64,000 nucleotides of DNA, from assembly GCF_001399975.1 (NCBI RefSeq), contig NZ_LKBD01000005.1:162814-226813 (forward strand), read 5' to 3'. The notes below the pieces were generated by a model. It saw only the letters and a list, made by a program, of their open reading frames with translations, searched no databases and was not told where the DNA came from. This DNA is from Pseudoalteromonas sp. P1-9 (GTDB lineage Bacteria > Pseudomonadota > Gammaproteobacteria > Enterobacterales > Alteromonadaceae). Each line of letters opens with the position of its first letter. Position 1 is the first letter of the stretch. Shown in pieces: positions 38,032 through 48,421 of the stretch. The translations under genes and the position numbers were made by a program.

Positions 38032-38532
38032 CTACTTTGGTCTTAACGCTTTGTCGCCACGACTTAAACCAACGGCTCCAGAGCGCACGACTTCAATCAC
38101 CTCAGTTTCATTCTTTAAGGTATCAATAAAGGATGCGAGCTTATCAACTGCGCCAACTAACTGCAGTGTGTAGGTTGTTTTACCCATATCTAAAATAGAG
38201 GCACCGAAAATATCAACCACACGGGTTACGGCCGCACGTGTTTTCTCTTCATGAGCCATTACTTTAACTAACAATAACTCTCGTTCAATATGACTAGCAT
38301 CACTCAGGTCTATCACTTTATGTACATCAACTAATTTATTAACTTGTTTAGTGATTTGCTCAAGAATTCGGTCATTACCTGTGGTGGTAATTGTGATGCG
38401 TGATAATGAATCATCATCAGTTGGACCCACAGTTAAGCTGTCAATGTTGTAGGCGCGCTGCGAAAACAAACCGACAATACGTGATAGGGCGCCTGGTTCA
38501 TTTTCTAAAAGAATGCTTAAAATATGACGCAT
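38032..38532 (-). CDS. ilvH: Acetolactate synthase, small regulatory subunit
   Basis: A 166-residue regulatory subunit (E. coli IlvH is 163). The N-terminal ACT domain [26 protein letters not shown] binds valine for feedback control; the second half (from about 80) starts ERELLLVKVMAHEEKT. The start ATG 38532 overlaps the ilvI stop as TAATG, so the subunits are made in step. A longer in-frame start inside ilvI has no support. Confidence 0.97.
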   Translation of the reverse strand: MRHILSILLENEPGALSRIVGLFSQRAYNIDSLTVGPTDDDSLSRITITTTGNDRILEQITKQVNKLVDVHKVIDLSDASHIERELLLVKVMAHEEKTRAAVTRVVDIFGASILDMGKTTYTLQLVGAVDKLASFIDTLKNETEVIEVVRSGAVGLSRGDKALRPK

Positions 38533-40256
38533 TATGCTTTTACTCCTTTTTTCAGCCACATCTCATCAACTGACCCATGACGAATTTGCATTGGATACAC
38601 GTGTTCATTTTCATCTACGTTGATGTCGATAAATACCAGTTTGTCTTTATGGGAAAATGCTTCTTTTAACTTTTCATTAAGCTCGCTCGGGTGGTCAATG
38701 CGTATACCAATATGACCATAGCTCTCTGCGAGTTTTACAAAATCAGGCAGGGATTCCATGTAAGAACACGAATGACGACCTGAATAAATCATGTCTTGCC
38801 ATTGGCGTACCATGCCAAGTGAACGGTTATTTAAAGACACAATTTTTACGGGCAAGCCATATTGCATACAGGTTGATAATTCTTGAATATTCATTTGAAT
38901 AGACCCATCACCAGTAACACACACTGATTCTTTTTCAGGAAAAGCGAGTTTTACACCCATGGCCGCAGGGAAACCAAAGCCCATAGTGCCTAGGCCACCA
39001 GAGTTAATCCACTGGCGTGGTTTTGCAAAAGGATAGTGTTGCGCGGCGAACATTTGGTGCTGGCCCACATCTGAACTAATATACGCGTCACCCTTGGTTA
39101 CTTCGTAGAGCGCTTTAATTGCTGCTTGTGGTTTAATTTTCTTAGAGTCAGCTTCAAAACTTAAGCAACGCTGTTCGCGCCAATTATTAATTTTTCGCCA
39201 CCAATCTTCTTGCGCAGCGCGGTCAATTTGAACGTCGCTTTTATTAATTGCACTTTGCAGTTGTGCAAATACAGTCGCAAGATCGCCAACAACCGGTATA
39301 TGACAGTGAATGGTTTTAGAGATAGAAGTCGGGTCAACATCAACTTGAACAATCGTTGCGTTGGGGCAAAACTTTTTAACATTATTTGTCACGCGATCAT
39401 CAAAGCGTACACCCAAAGCAAGAATAACATCGGCATTTGCCATTGCTTTGTTTGCTTCTAAATTACCGTGCATGCCAAGCATACCTATAAAGTTAGGATG
39501 CGTGCCTGAAATACCACCTAATCCCATTAGGGTGTTAGTACAAGGTGCATTCAAGCTTTCAACTAGCTCTGTTAATTGCTCGGATGTGTCAGATAATACA
39601 ACGCCGCCACCAGAGTAAATAACAAGGCGTTTAGCATTTAAAATAGCTGATGCTGCTTTTTTGATTTGCTTTGGATGACCTTTGGTATTGGGGCTGTAAG
39701 AACGCATCGATATGTCATCTGGCATCATGTAATCAAATGCAAGTGCCGGATTCAATATATCTTTTGGCAGTTCCACAACAACGGGACCAGGTCGACCTGA
39801 CGCAGCAAGATAAAACGCTTTTGCTAGGGTTTCTGGGATCTTTTCTGTATCACGACAGTTAAAGCTATGTTTTACGATTGGACGTGAACAACCGACTATA
39901 TCGGTTTCTTGAAAGGCGTCATCACCAATTAAATTGGTTGGTACTTGGCCAGATAATACCACCATTGGAATTGAATCCATGTAAGCAGTTGCAATGCCAG
40001 TAACGCAATTAGTTGCACCAGGTCCCGATGTGGCGAGTACAACGCCGACTTCACCTGTTGCTCGCGCAAAACCATCGGCCATATGTGTGGCAGCTTGCTC
40101 GTGACGAACTAAAATATGATCAAGTTCGTTCTCGGCAAATAGGGCATCGTAAATATCTAATACGCTACCACCGGGATACCCAAAAATATATTTAACCTTA
40201 AGTGCTTTTAACGCTTTAACAACAAGCTCGGCACCCGACATTTTATTACTGTCCAT
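38532..40256 (-). CDS. ilvI: Acetolactate synthase, large catalytic subunit
   Basis: A 574-residue ThDP enzyme, the same length as E. coli IlvI, that condenses two pyruvates (or pyruvate and 2-oxobutyrate) in valine, leucine and isoleucine synthesis. Motifs: the ThDP-activating Glu in [20 protein letters not shown], and the ThDP/Mg loop [21 protein letters not shown] with [17 protein letters not shown] 40256 is chosen because GAGG lies at good spacing; the ATG two codons upstream directly abuts that site. The operon has a leader peptide and attenuator. Confidence 0.97.
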   Translation of the reverse strand: MDSNKMSGAELVVKALKALKVKYIFGYPGGSVLDIYDALFAENELDHILVRHEQAATHMADGFARATGEVGVVLATSGPGATNCVTGIATAYMDSIPMVVLSGQVPTNLIGDDAFQETDIVGCSRPIVKHSFNCRDTEKIPETLAKAFYLAASGRPGPVVVELPKDILNPALAFDYMMPDDISMRSYSPNTKGHPKQIKKAASAILNAKRLVIYSGGGVVLSDTSEQLTELVESLNAPCTNTLMGLGGISGTHPNFIGMLGMHGNLEANKAMANADVILALGVRFDDRVTNNVKKFCPNATIVQVDVDPTSISKTIHCHIPVVGDLATVFAQLQSAINKSDVQIDRAAQEDWWRKINNWREQRCLSFEADSKKIKPQAAIKALYEVTKGDAYISSDVGQHQMFAAQHYPFAKPRQWINSGGLGTMGFGFPAAMGVKLAFPEKESVCVTGDGSIQMNIQELSTCMQYGLPVKIVSLNNRSLGMVRQWQDMIYSGRHSCSYMESLPDFVKLAESYGHIGIRIDHPSELNEKLKEAFSHKDKLVFIDINVDENEHVYPMQIRHGSVDEMWLKKGVKA

Positions 40257-40280
40257 CCTCATTCCTCTGTGCAGTAGATA

Positions 40281-40306
40281 AAAAAAACCCCCGCTAGTTG
40301 CGGGGG
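40281..40306 (-). terminator. ilvIH attenuator terminator
   Basis: On the minus strand GCGGGGG pairs with CCCCCGC (plus-strand arms 40288-40294 and 40300-40306), loop of 5, then seven T residues (40281-40287). It lies between the leader peptide and ilvI. Confidence 0.92.
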
Positions 40307-40334
40307 CTTATTAAATTCAGTATGACAAAATTAA

Positions 40335-40403
40335 CTAATAGCTCCCCGCTGGCGACTTAATTAAGACCAGGACGAAGACTGTTAGTAGAAGAAATAATGT
40401 CAT
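40335..40403 (-). CDS. ilvIH leader peptide
   Basis: A 22-residue frame from ATG 40403 to TAG, beginning MTLFLLLTVFVLVLI. It contains six Leu, three Val and one Ile among the first 15 residues, the composition expected for attenuation by branched-chain aminoacyl-tRNA levels. It is followed about 30 bases later by the terminator at 40281-40306. E. coli uses such leaders for ilvGMEDA and ilvBN rather than ilvIH. Confidence 0.9.
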   Translation of the reverse strand: MTLFLLLTVFVLVLIKSPAGSY

Positions 40404-40635
40404 TTAAATTTGCTCTAAAAATTGATTAACGTATTTGTATTATTTTTGTTAACTGTTGTCAACGGTGAATTCTTCAATTGACATAAATAATTCATTATTA
40501 TCGGTATTAAAATTAAAAATGTGATTTTTGTAGTTATCTTTTATTGCTGGTGAATTGAAAATGCAATCTTTTTAAAGTGTATACAATAACTTGTTATTGC
40601 TGAATGATTACGTTAATTTATTTCGGTGTTTTGCT

Positions 40636-40664
40636 CATAAAAAAAGACCCAAATAGGGCCTTTA
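40636..40664 (-). terminator. Terminator after the S9 peptidase gene
   Basis: On the minus strand AAAGGCCC pairs with GGGTCTTT (one G:U) around a 5-base loop, followed by a T run. It lies about 20 bases after the stop of the minus-strand peptidase gene. Confidence 0.75.
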
Positions 40665-40681
40665 TTCAAATAGGAAAATAA

Positions 40682-42736
40682 TTATTTATTTTCTTCTTTT
40701 TTCGCTTTTAAATTTGCTGCGTGGTCAATCTTGTAGTCTGGCATTTCAGTTTTACCATTTAACAAGTAGTTATCCATCCAACGCATTAAACGTAGGCTGT
40801 AATCATATTTAGCAGCCATACGCTTGTTACCATGACCTTCGCCTGGGTAGTAAATTAAGCGTACGTCTTTACCTTGTACTTTCATATAACGGTAAAGTTC
40901 CATTGATTGTGCTGGGTGAACACGAGGATCGTCTTTACCGTGCATGATCAGTAATGGTGTTTTAGATTGACCAGCCCAATAAATAGGCGAACGCTCTAAA
41001 TACCATTGCCATTTGTCCCAAGGGTAAGAACGCGCGTGTACGAGGTGCATTTCGTTCGAAATGTCGGTAGTACCAAACTTTGATAATTGGTTAGTTACAC
41101 CAACAAACATTACCGATGTTGCAAAATGTTCAGTGAGTTTTGTAGCAGCCCATGCTGATGCATAACCACCGTATGAACCACCTGTAATACCAACTCGTTT
41201 AGTATCAACTAAGCCTTTATCGACAAGGTGTTGCTTAAAACGAACAAGATCGTTGAACTCTTCGCCTGCATAGTCATTTTGACCAAGTTTAGAGTAGTCA
41301 ACGCCTTTGCCTGTTGAACCGCGGTAGTTAGGGTAAAGTACTGCGTAACCACGTGCAGCAGCTACTTGACCAGGACGCGAGTAGTTAGTTACCCATCCAT
41401 CTTTGTCGTGACTTTCAGGGCCACCGTGAACCGACATAATAAGCGGATAACGAGTACCTTCTTGGTAATCTAACGGATAAACAAGTACGCCATCTAAACG
41501 TGTACCATCTTCTGCTTTGAACGAGATAGTTTCTTGTTTAGCTAGACGCTTGTCGCTTAACCAGGCGTTTGAATTTGATACGCGAATATCTTTTTTACCA
41601 CGTAACATAAACGCTTCAGTCGGGTGTTTACGTGAGTGACCAGCAAACGCAACTGTCTTATCTGAATCTGAAATGGATAAACGGCCAGCAATCAATTTAC
41701 CGCGTTTAAGCTTAGTTTTGTATTTGCTTGAGCCCGGTTTAATTGTTGCGATAAAGCTCTCAGTATCAATTTGCGCTACGAAGTGCAAAGTATTTGATTT
41801 ATTTGCCCATTCGAAATCGCTGATATGGCCTTCAAAATTAGGTAACCAGTTTTCAATTTTACCTGATTCTGCATCCGCCAAATATAAGCGGCCTGTTGCT
41901 GGGTCGTGCTTGTCTTGTGCACCAAGAATTGCAACATACTTACCATTAGGTGAAAACTCTGCAGCACCTAGTTTTCCTTCAGTTGCAAATGACGTAACTA
42001 CTTTTTTGCTTGAAAGATCAAAGATATGCCATGTTGATTTCATGTACTTATCGTCGATAAGCGCTGAAGGCTGTGTTTTAACTAGTAGCTTTTTAGCATC
42101 ACTTGACCAGTTAACATCGCTTACGTATTGGTCAATTCCTAACCCTTCAAGGGCGATTGGCTTTTCGTTAACAGCTAAATCAACAACCATTAACTCTGCT
42201 GTTGTTAAACCAAGCTCATAAGTTTCTGCTTTAAAGCCTAATTTTGCTAATTCTTTGTCTGTTTTTGGTTTAGCCGGCTTTGCAATAATCGCTACGTGTT
42301 GGTTATCTGGGCTTAGATCATAAGACGAAATTGACGTGCCTTTTAAGGCAATTACTTTTTGCCACTGACCACCATTTACCGGTATACGGTAAAGGGTTTT
42401 AAATTTGTCTTCTTTAAATTTTGCTAAGAAGTAAACAAACTTACCGTCAGCAGAATACTCAAGACTTGAGATATTTACTTTACCAGTAATGAAAGGGCGC
42501 TCATTACCTTTCGCGTCAGTAAGATAAAGTTCGCTGTAGTTAAAACCATCTTTTTCTACATAAATTTCACGTGGCACAGAGCGTGTAAATGCAACTGCAT
42601 CGCCATCTGGGCTAATTGCAGTTTGGCCAACTGATTGGATTTTTGTTAAATCTTCTAGTGTTAGTGTGTCATTAGCAAAGGCAGCGCTTGTAGATAAACC
42701 TAGCGCGATAGCTAATGCTGATTTGATTAGTTTCAT
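40682..42736 (-). CDS. Secreted S9-family prolyl-oligopeptidase-like peptidase
   Basis: A 684-residue protein with a signal peptide (IKSALAIALGLSTSAAFA). An N-terminal beta-propeller of WD/PD40-like repeats spans about residues 25-400 and a C-terminal alpha/beta hydrolase domain follows. The triad is visible: Ser in GITGGSYGGYASAW (near 522), Asp in HGKDDPRVHPAQS (near 602) and His in YPGEGHGNKR (near 633). S9 enzymes of this layout (acylaminoacyl or dipeptidyl peptidases) cleave short peptides in the periplasm. A strong terminator follows. Confidence 0.93.
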   Translation of the reverse strand: MKLIKSALAIALGLSTSAAFANDTLTLEDLTKIQSVGQTAISPDGDAVAFTRSVPREIYVEKDGFNYSELYLTDAKGNERPFITGKVNISSLEYSADGKFVYFLAKFKEDKFKTLYRIPVNGGQWQKVIALKGTSISSYDLSPDNQHVAIIAKPAKPKTDKELAKLGFKAETYELGLTTAELMVVDLAVNEKPIALEGLGIDQYVSDVNWSSDAKKLLVKTQPSALIDDKYMKSTWHIFDLSSKKVVTSFATEGKLGAAEFSPNGKYVAILGAQDKHDPATGRLYLADAESGKIENWLPNFEGHISDFEWANKSNTLHFVAQIDTESFIATIKPGSSKYKTKLKRGKLIAGRLSISDSDKTVAFAGHSRKHPTEAFMLRGKKDIRVSNSNAWLSDKRLAKQETISFKAEDGTRLDGVLVYPLDYQEGTRYPLIMSVHGGPESHDKDGWVTNYSRPGQVAAARGYAVLYPNYRGSTGKGVDYSKLGQNDYAGEEFNDLVRFKQHLVDKGLVDTKRVGITGGSYGGYASAWAATKLTEHFATSVMFVGVTNQLSKFGTTDISNEMHLVHARSYPWDKWQWYLERSPIYWAGQSKTPLLIMHGKDDPRVHPAQSMELYRYMKVQGKDVRLIYYPGEGHGNKRMAAKYDYSLRLMRWMDNYLLNGKTEMPDYKIDHAANLKAKKEENK

Positions 42737-42810
42737 TGTGTCCTCGTTTACTGATTGTCAGCGAGTAGTAGTCTAAAATGACGAAAGTAAAAGGCAAGAA
42801 AATGCGATAA

Positions 42811-42836
42811 AAAAAGGTGACTTACGTCACCTTTTT
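42811..42836 (-). terminator. Terminator after isocitrate dehydrogenase gene
   Basis: Stem AAAAAGGTGAC/GTCACCTTTTT (42811-42821 and 42826-42836), 4-base loop. On the minus strand it follows the dehydrogenase stop immediately and ends in a T run. Confidence 0.88.
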
Positions 42837-42841
42837 ATAAA

Positions 42842-43849
42842 TTATAATGCTTCGATAACTGCTTGGGTAAAGTCAGTCGTACCGTGGCTACCACCTAAGT
42901 CGCGAGTAGTACGGTCACCTGTTTTAATTACGTGAGCAATGGCTTTACGAATACGCTCAGCTTTTTCTGCTTCACCTAAATATTCTAGCATTTGAATAGA
43001 CGCAAGAATCACAGATGTTGGGTTAGCAAGGTTTTTACCAGCGATATCTGGTGCACTACCGTGTACCGCTTCAAAAATAGCAGCATCTTTACCAATATTT
43101 GCACCTGGTGCCATACCTAAACCACCAACAAGGCCAGCACATAAATCAGAAAGGATGTCACCGAATAGGTTAGTTGTAACCATTACGTCGAATTCTTCTG
43201 GGTTCATTACTAGCTTCATACATGTCGCATCTACAATCATTTCAGCAGATTCAATTTCAGGATAACGCTCAGCAACTTCACGCGCTACTTTCAAGAAAAG
43301 GCCCGATGTCGATTTCAGAATGTTTGCTTTGTGTACAGCAGTTACTTTTTTACGACCTTCACGTTTTGCTAGTTCGTAAGCGAAAGTAACGATTTTCTCA
43401 GCACCTTCACGTGTGATCTTTGACATTGCCTCTGCTTCAGTTCCATCTTCAGATACAACTTGGCCAAGACCAGAGTACATACCCTGTGTATTTTCACGGA
43501 TTGTGATGATATCAATGTCGTCGTAACGCGCTTTAGTACCTTCAAATGACTTAACTGGGCGAACGTTAGCGTACAAGTTAAACTTTTTACGTAATGTAAC
43601 GTTAATTGACGTAAAGCCTTCACCTACAGGTGTCGTTAGCGGACCTTTTAAAGTGATTTTGTTGCGTTCGATCGCATCAAGGGTAGCTTGTGGTAAAAGC
43701 TCACCTGTCTTTTCTAGTGCAGCTAGACCCGCATCAACAAATTCATACTCATAATCGCAACCAACTGCATTTAGGATCTCAAGCGCTGAATCAATGATGC
43801 TTGGACCAATACCATCGCCTTTAATAACCGTAATGGTTTGCTTAGACAT
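42842..43849 (-). CDS. NAD-type isocitrate dehydrogenase
   Basis: A 335-residue member of the isocitrate/isopropylmalate dehydrogenase family. Substrate residues appear in [22 protein letters not shown] and the IDH-like [10 protein letters not shown]; metal ligands in [19 protein letters not shown]; the cofactor region reads [20 protein letters not shown]. The short length and sequence resemble NAD-dependent IDHs, not the larger NADP Icd of E. coli; leu genes are absent, which argues against LeuB. Start ATG 43849 has AAAGGA 7 bases upstream; a 24-residue upstream extension has no support. Confidence 0.9.
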   Translation of the reverse strand: MSKQTITVIKGDGIGPSIIDSALEILNAVGCDYEYEFVDAGLAALEKTGELLPQATLDAIERNKITLKGPLTTPVGEGFTSINVTLRKKFNLYANVRPVKSFEGTKARYDDIDIITIRENTQGMYSGLGQVVSEDGTEAEAMSKITREGAEKIVTFAYELAKREGRKKVTAVHKANILKSTSGLFLKVAREVAERYPEIESAEMIVDATCMKLVMNPEEFDVMVTTNLFGDILSDLCAGLVGGLGMAPGANIGKDAAIFEAVHGSAPDIAGKNLANPTSVILASIQMLEYLGEAEKAERIRKAIAHVIKTGDRTTRDLGGSHGTTDFTQAVIEAL

Positions 43850-44040
43850 TAAATTTTCCTTTAACTGAATCGAGCTACCCGGCTGGGTAACTGTGTACGT
43901 GAGATTGTCACGAACAAGCATAGCATCGTAATGCCAACTGGTTAGTTATTAATGCTTGCTCATATTATTATTCAACGGCTATTTATAGCAATTTTTAGCA
44001 GATTAATCCACAAAAGGCGTAAAAATGACGGTATTTGTAA

Positions 44041-45672
44041 TTATAAAACCATGTTAACAGGACTAAAGTCTAATAACTTGGTTAAATAATTATCTAAATT
44101 TTCTATTTGAAGTTGTTGTTGAGCATAAATCATCTGCTGCTTTACGTGCGCCGGTTGTTGTTCTAACGTTTGGCCTAAGTAAACCAAATTACAAAGTACT
44201 AAGTGGACAAAACACGCACTGTGTACCTCTGTACCTTCACTTAACTGATACCCGCTTTGGCTAATTTCAAAAAATGGATTTGATTTTACCTGCTCAGGTA
44301 ATTCTTGGTTATGTAACGCATAGAAATTAACTAAAGAGTTAATATCTGTAATGCTGTGTTTGGGCGTAGTGGTGTTTATCGGCAAAACTATGCCATGCGG
44401 AAACAGTTTGAACGTAAATGCAATGTACTTTAATGCGTAATTGATGACTTTTTGACATGGAAAATGCGGGTCGATTATTTTGTAGCTTTCAATAAACGCA
44501 ATCAACACAGAAACACGGTTTTCAACGTAATGCCAATTGAGCTTTCCTAAACTACGTAAACGTTGCAATAACTGCTGATTTTCTAATAAGTCAGGTAGTT
44601 GCTCGATGCCTACCAGTGCAATGGCGTGCCTAATATCTGATATAGGATTGTGTGAAAATCGCTGTGCTAAATTAAGCACTAACTTGTTGGCATTTGGATT
44701 TTTTGCAAGCTCGCCAAGTAATTTTCCAATACTAAAATGCGCCGCTTTTCGAATTACATGTAAATCATGCGTAGTAAAGTATTCATTAATATGAGGTGCG
44801 TTGACGAACTTCACTAGCTCCGGCAAATTTTGCCACAAACCAATAAGCGATTCAATTTGATTCGTCGCGGCAACGCGATGCTTGACTACACGTGCACTGG
44901 TTTTTACTTCTTTAAATGACTTACTATCGGTGTGGTAACAAAGCAATTTATTGTTTGATACTTGTCCTAATACACGTAATTCGAGTCCTTCGTTTCGAAC
45001 CGCCTCTCCGGGTAATGGGTTATTAAATAGTTGGCCAAGTTCAGTTAAAAGTGACTTATCTTCAGTACGTGTTGTCTTTAAATAAACAGTGTGTATTGCA
45101 TCACGTAAGGTGCGCGCTGGCATATCATAAACACAGGTAATCGCTTTAGCCAATACGTAACTTAAACGCACAATTCGGTTATCGATAGAATAGTGTGGTT
45201 GCTGTTTTATTTTAGCGACAAGACCCGTTTGCAATAACGGTAATTTGCTTAAATGCGGTTTAATAAACTGATAGGTATAGCGATAACGATTTTTGTAGCG
45301 CTCATGTTGTTTTGCATTTAACGAAGTTTTTGAAGCAACACAATTAAGCTCGTTAGATATAGATACACAATGTGATATCGCACTTTGCAGTAATTTTACG
45401 CATGCGATACGATTTAAACCGCTTATCTTTGCAAAAATACAAATTAAAATACACTGGCGACTAATCAAATTAGTTGCGTAACTGTACTTTGCGTTATAAA
45501 CAGCAAGGGTTGCTATCGAAACGTGTTGATTAGCGTGAAATGTTTCTTCAATGCGTGTCGCGGCATCAACAAGTAATGGGTAGGCTGAGCGCCATTGGGT
45601 TTTGTCATTATAAACGTTAAATAGTTTGTCTAAACTATCCACGCTCTCCATTAATTGCTGGGCTAAATCCAC
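44041..45672 (-). CDS. HDOD-like hypothetical protein
   Basis: A 543-residue, mostly helical cytoplasmic protein. A stretch near residues 310-360 (FSIGKLLGELAKNP, then PISDIRHAIALVGIEQLPDL) resembles the HDOD pattern, in which a helix precedes an isoleucine-rich AI-x-x-(L/V)G motif. HDOD proteins act in signalling without known enzymatic activity. The rest shows no motif I know. It is preceded at 22 bases by the DUF3192 gene and xni on the same strand, so the three may be co-transcribed. Confidence 0.75.
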   Translation of the reverse strand: MDLAQQLMESVDSLDKLFNVYNDKTQWRSAYPLLVDAATRIEETFHANQHVSIATLAVYNAKYSYATNLISRQCILICIFAKISGLNRIACVKLLQSAISHCVSISNELNCVASKTSLNAKQHERYKNRYRYTYQFIKPHLSKLPLLQTGLVAKIKQQPHYSIDNRIVRLSYVLAKAITCVYDMPARTLRDAIHTVYLKTTRTEDKSLLTELGQLFNNPLPGEAVRNEGLELRVLGQVSNNKLLCYHTDSKSFKEVKTSARVVKHRVAATNQIESLIGLWQNLPELVKFVNAPHINEYFTTHDLHVIRKAAHFSIGKLLGELAKNPNANKLVLNLAQRFSHNPISDIRHAIALVGIEQLPDLLENQQLLQRLRSLGKLNWHYVENRVSVLIAFIESYKIIDPHFPCQKVINYALKYIAFTFKLFPHGIVLPINTTTPKHSITDINSLVNFYALHNQELPEQVKSNPFFEISQSGYQLSEGTEVHSACFVHLVLCNLVYLGQTLEQQPAHVKQQMIYAQQQLQIENLDNYLTKLLDFSPVNMVL

Positions 45673-45694
45673 TCAAATGTTCACTTATTCTTCG

Positions 45695-46078
45695 TTAATT
45701 AACTCTATCATACGCAATTTCTGCGCCAGGACCCCACGCAACGAGTTGTTCATTTTTGAAAAACATCCCCGTGCATTCATCTTTGGTCGTAATACCATCA
45801 GAATGTTCATGCTGCGTGCGGTAATAGATAATTTGAAATACGTCGTCACCTTTGCGCTTTGCAAACGTTAAGTCAGGCGAACCTAAATTGTTGAATACTT
45901 GGTCTAAAAATACAGGAGAGTCGGCCTTTAATTTACTAAGATAGCGTTTGTTGAAAGATTCCCTGTCTTGCCAATACATGCCTTGTGGATCGTCTTTATA
46001 AAAGTTGATAATAAGGCCCGCGGCAATCGCATAAATTCCTAACCCTAAGACAATGTATTTCAGAATTTTATTATTCAT
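45695..46078 (-). CDS. DUF3192 membrane-anchored protein
   Basis: A 127-residue protein with one N-terminal membrane helix (ILKYIVLGLGIYAIAAGLIINFY) and a small C-terminal domain with the DUF3192 pattern: FLDQVFNNLGSPDLTFAKR, FQIIYYRTQHEHSDGITTKDECTGMFF and a closing LVAWG. The domain resembles small SmpA/OmlA-like folds. Function unknown. It begins one base after the xni stop (TAG-T-ATG). Confidence 0.85.
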   Translation of the reverse strand: MNNKILKYIVLGLGIYAIAAGLIINFYKDDPQGMYWQDRESFNKRYLSKLKADSPVFLDQVFNNLGSPDLTFAKRKGDDVFQIIYYRTQHEHSDGITTKDECTGMFFKNEQLVAWGPGAEIAYDRVN

Positions 46079-46079
46079 A

Positions 46080-46868
46080 CTAAGAACTCGGTAAACGTAG
46101 TGCCTTCAAACTGAAACCAAGATGAATATCTTGACGCAAACTTACCAATAGCTTAGCACGAATATAGGCATCATGATTGTCGTTTAACTTGTTGAAAACA
46201 CGTTTTAACTCATCTGGATAGTCAGCCGCTAAAAGGGCGTCTTCAACTGACGGGAATTGCGTTAATAAATTGACTGCGCCTTGCTTGCCTATTCCACTTA
46301 CCCCCGGAATATCATTCGTTTTATCGCCGTTAAGCGCCCAAAAATCCGTGAGTTGTGAGGGGGCTAACGAAAATTTGTCAATTACAGACTGAATCGAAAT
46401 ATATTCGCTTTTAAAGTAGTCATACACATGAATATAGTCACCAAGTAAAGGTAAAAAACCTTTGTCGGTAGAGACTATTGTCGACGTCACTTTATTGGTA
46501 GACGCTTTACTTGCCAGTGTTGCGATTACGTCGTCTGCTTCATCGTGCTCAGGTACATAAACCGTTATGCCAAGTTCTGAAAATGCTTGGTAAAGTTTAG
46601 GCAGTGCGTCGGCCAACTCATTGGGCATTGGCTTTCGTGATTGTTTGTAATCTGCGTAATAGTGATAGCGCCAGCTTGTATCACCATCAAACACGGCAAT
46701 AGCATGCGTTGCGTTAGTATTTTTTAACAGTTTTCGCGCCGCATTAACGACCCTAAAATAGGTGTTTTTGGCTGCCAAACTTGCATCATTTCCTGCTTGT
46801 TGACTATCAACAGCATAAATTCGCCTTATTAAATTAAGCGCATCAATAAGTAGTAAATGAGTTGCCAT
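46080..46868 (-). CDS. xni: Flap endonuclease Xni (ExoIX-like)
   Basis: A 262-residue 5'-nuclease of the FEN family, the size of E. coli Xni/ExoIX and related to the 5'-exonuclease domain of DNA polymerase I. Metal-binding acidic residues lie in LLIDALNLIRRIYA, AVFDGDTSWRYHYYADYK, DEADDVIATLASKA and VSTDKGFLPLL. A helix-hairpin-helix follows at GDKTNDIPGVSGIGKQGAVNLL. It is expected to cut flaps in DNA repair or Okazaki processing. Confidence 0.95.
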   Translation of the reverse strand: MATHLLLIDALNLIRRIYAVDSQQAGNDASLAAKNTYFRVVNAARKLLKNTNATHAIAVFDGDTSWRYHYYADYKQSRKPMPNELADALPKLYQAFSELGITVYVPEHDEADDVIATLASKASTNKVTSTIVSTDKGFLPLLGDYIHVYDYFKSEYISIQSVIDKFSLAPSQLTDFWALNGDKTNDIPGVSGIGKQGAVNLLTQFPSVEDALLAADYPDELKRVFNKLNDNHDAYIRAKLLVSLRQDIHLGFSLKALRLPSS

Positions 46869-46930
46869 GAATACCTTAACGTTAAGAAAAACTAATACGC
46901 GTTGTAAATGAACTTAATTATGAACATAAA

Positions 46931-46953
46931 AAAGGCGCTAATGAAGCGCCATT
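46931..46953 (-). terminator. Terminator after ppnN
   Basis: Stem GGCGCT/AGCGCC (46934-46939 and 46945-46950) with a 5-base loop; on the minus strand it is followed by a T run. It separates ppnN from xni. Confidence 0.85.
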
Positions 46954-46975
46954 TTACCTGTTTTTATTCAGAATA

Positions 46976-48328
46976 TTAAGTTTCTATACGATAGCAGGGG
47001 GTATAAACCGCACCAGGTAGTTTCATTCTTCCTTGTGCTACAAATGCGGCGAGCAGCTTATCCATTTGAGTCATTAATTGTTTGTCGCCCGAAAGTGCAA
47101 ACACACCATGGCGCTTAATCGCTTTAATGCCTTCATCTTTAACGTTACCGGCAACAATGCCAGAAAATGCACGCCTTAAATTAGCGGCCAGTTGCTCTTT
47201 CGGTTGGTTTAAGTTTAAATTAAGGTTTGCCATATTCTTGTGTGTTGGCTCGAACGGTAATTGAAATTCAGGTTCAATTTTCAAAGACCAGTTATAATGG
47301 TAAGCATCGCCTCGCTCTTTACGGTACTCTCTAACGTTAGCCATATTTTGACTAAAATACTTACCAACCGCTTCAGGGTCATCAATGATCACTTTAAATT
47401 TAGAGAGAGCTTCTTCGCCAAGGGTCTCTTTTACAAAGTTAACCAGCTCATCAAAATAAGCACGTGACGATTCAGGGCCTGTTAACACCACCGGCAGTGC
47501 TTGTTTTGCGTTATCAGGGTGAAGCAAAATACCCAATAAATAAAGTAATTCTTCGGCTGTGCCTGCACCGCCCGGAAAAATAATTATACCATGCGCAGTT
47601 CGAATAAATGCCTCTAGGCGCTTTTCTATATCAGGTAAAATTACCAGCTGATTAACAATTGGGTTAGGGGGCTCGGCCGCAATAATACTTGGTTCAGTTA
47701 ACCCTAAGTAACGGTTTTGCGTAAAACGTTGTTTTGCATGTCCAATTGTGGCGCCTTTCATTGGGCCTTTCATTGCACCTGGTCCACACCCAGTGCATAT
47801 GTTTAAATTACGTAAGCCTAGTTGATACCCAACTTCTTTGGTGTACTTGTATTCAACCTCTTTAATAGAATGCCCGCCCCAACATACGATCATGTTGGGA
47901 TCTTCACTTGGCTTTAATACCCGAGCATTGCGCAGCATATCGAATACAACATGGGTAATGTGTGATGAACTCGTAAGGTTTATTTTGCCGTCTTGATATT
48001 TGTCTTTAATAAACACAATGTCGCGAATAACTGCGAGTAAATGTTCGTTAATACCGGTAATAATTTTACCGTCGACAAATGCATGCTCAGGGGGATTAAT
48101 AAGTTCTACTTTGATACCGCGCTCACGGCACAGTAAGTTGATATCAAAGTCTTGGTATTTATCGTAAATTTCAACACTGGAATCGGTATGGCTGCCGACA
48201 TTAAGCACCGCGAGCGAACAATTACGGAATAAACGATAAAGTTCGCTGGTTGATGAGCGTTTAAGCGCTTCAACTTCTAATTGTGAAAGTAAATCTAACG
48301 CGCCTGTTGGATTGATCTGTACTTGCAT
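46976..48328 (-). CDS. ppnN: Pyrimidine/purine-nucleotide 5'-monophosphate nucleosidase (YgdH)
   Basis: A 450-residue LOG-family enzyme (E. coli PpnN is 454) that splits nucleoside monophosphates into base and ribose-5-phosphate; in E. coli it is activated by (p)ppGpp. The central LOG domain has [19 protein letters not shown] and [19 protein letters not shown], the PGGxGTxxE signature. N- and C-terminal extensions typical of PpnN are present. A terminator separates it from xni; in E. coli the two genes also lie near each other. Confidence 0.95.
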   Translation of the reverse strand: MQVQINPTGALDLLSQLEVEALKRSSTSELYRLFRNCSLAVLNVGSHTDSSVEIYDKYQDFDINLLCRERGIKVELINPPEHAFVDGKIITGINEHLLAVIRDIVFIKDKYQDGKINLTSSSHITHVVFDMLRNARVLKPSEDPNMIVCWGGHSIKEVEYKYTKEVGYQLGLRNLNICTGCGPGAMKGPMKGATIGHAKQRFTQNRYLGLTEPSIIAAEPPNPIVNQLVILPDIEKRLEAFIRTAHGIIIFPGGAGTAEELLYLLGILLHPDNAKQALPVVLTGPESSRAYFDELVNFVKETLGEEALSKFKVIIDDPEAVGKYFSQNMANVREYRKERGDAYHYNWSLKIEPEFQLPFEPTHKNMANLNLNLNQPKEQLAANLRRAFSGIVAGNVKDEGIKAIKRHGVFALSGDKQLMTQMDKLLAAFVAQGRMKLPGAVYTPCYRIET

Positions 48329-48421
48329 AGGCGACTCCTTGTACGTCTAAACTATATTTAAATTATGCAAATTATAATAAGCACTTAATTTAAATATAGT
48401 TTTTTATCATCACTAAGCAAG

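Noticed and set aside
41673..42221. 182-codon plus-strand open frame inside the S9 peptidase gene
   Set aside because: Antisense shadow of a well-supported gene with signal peptide and propeller repeats; no ribosome site or family match.
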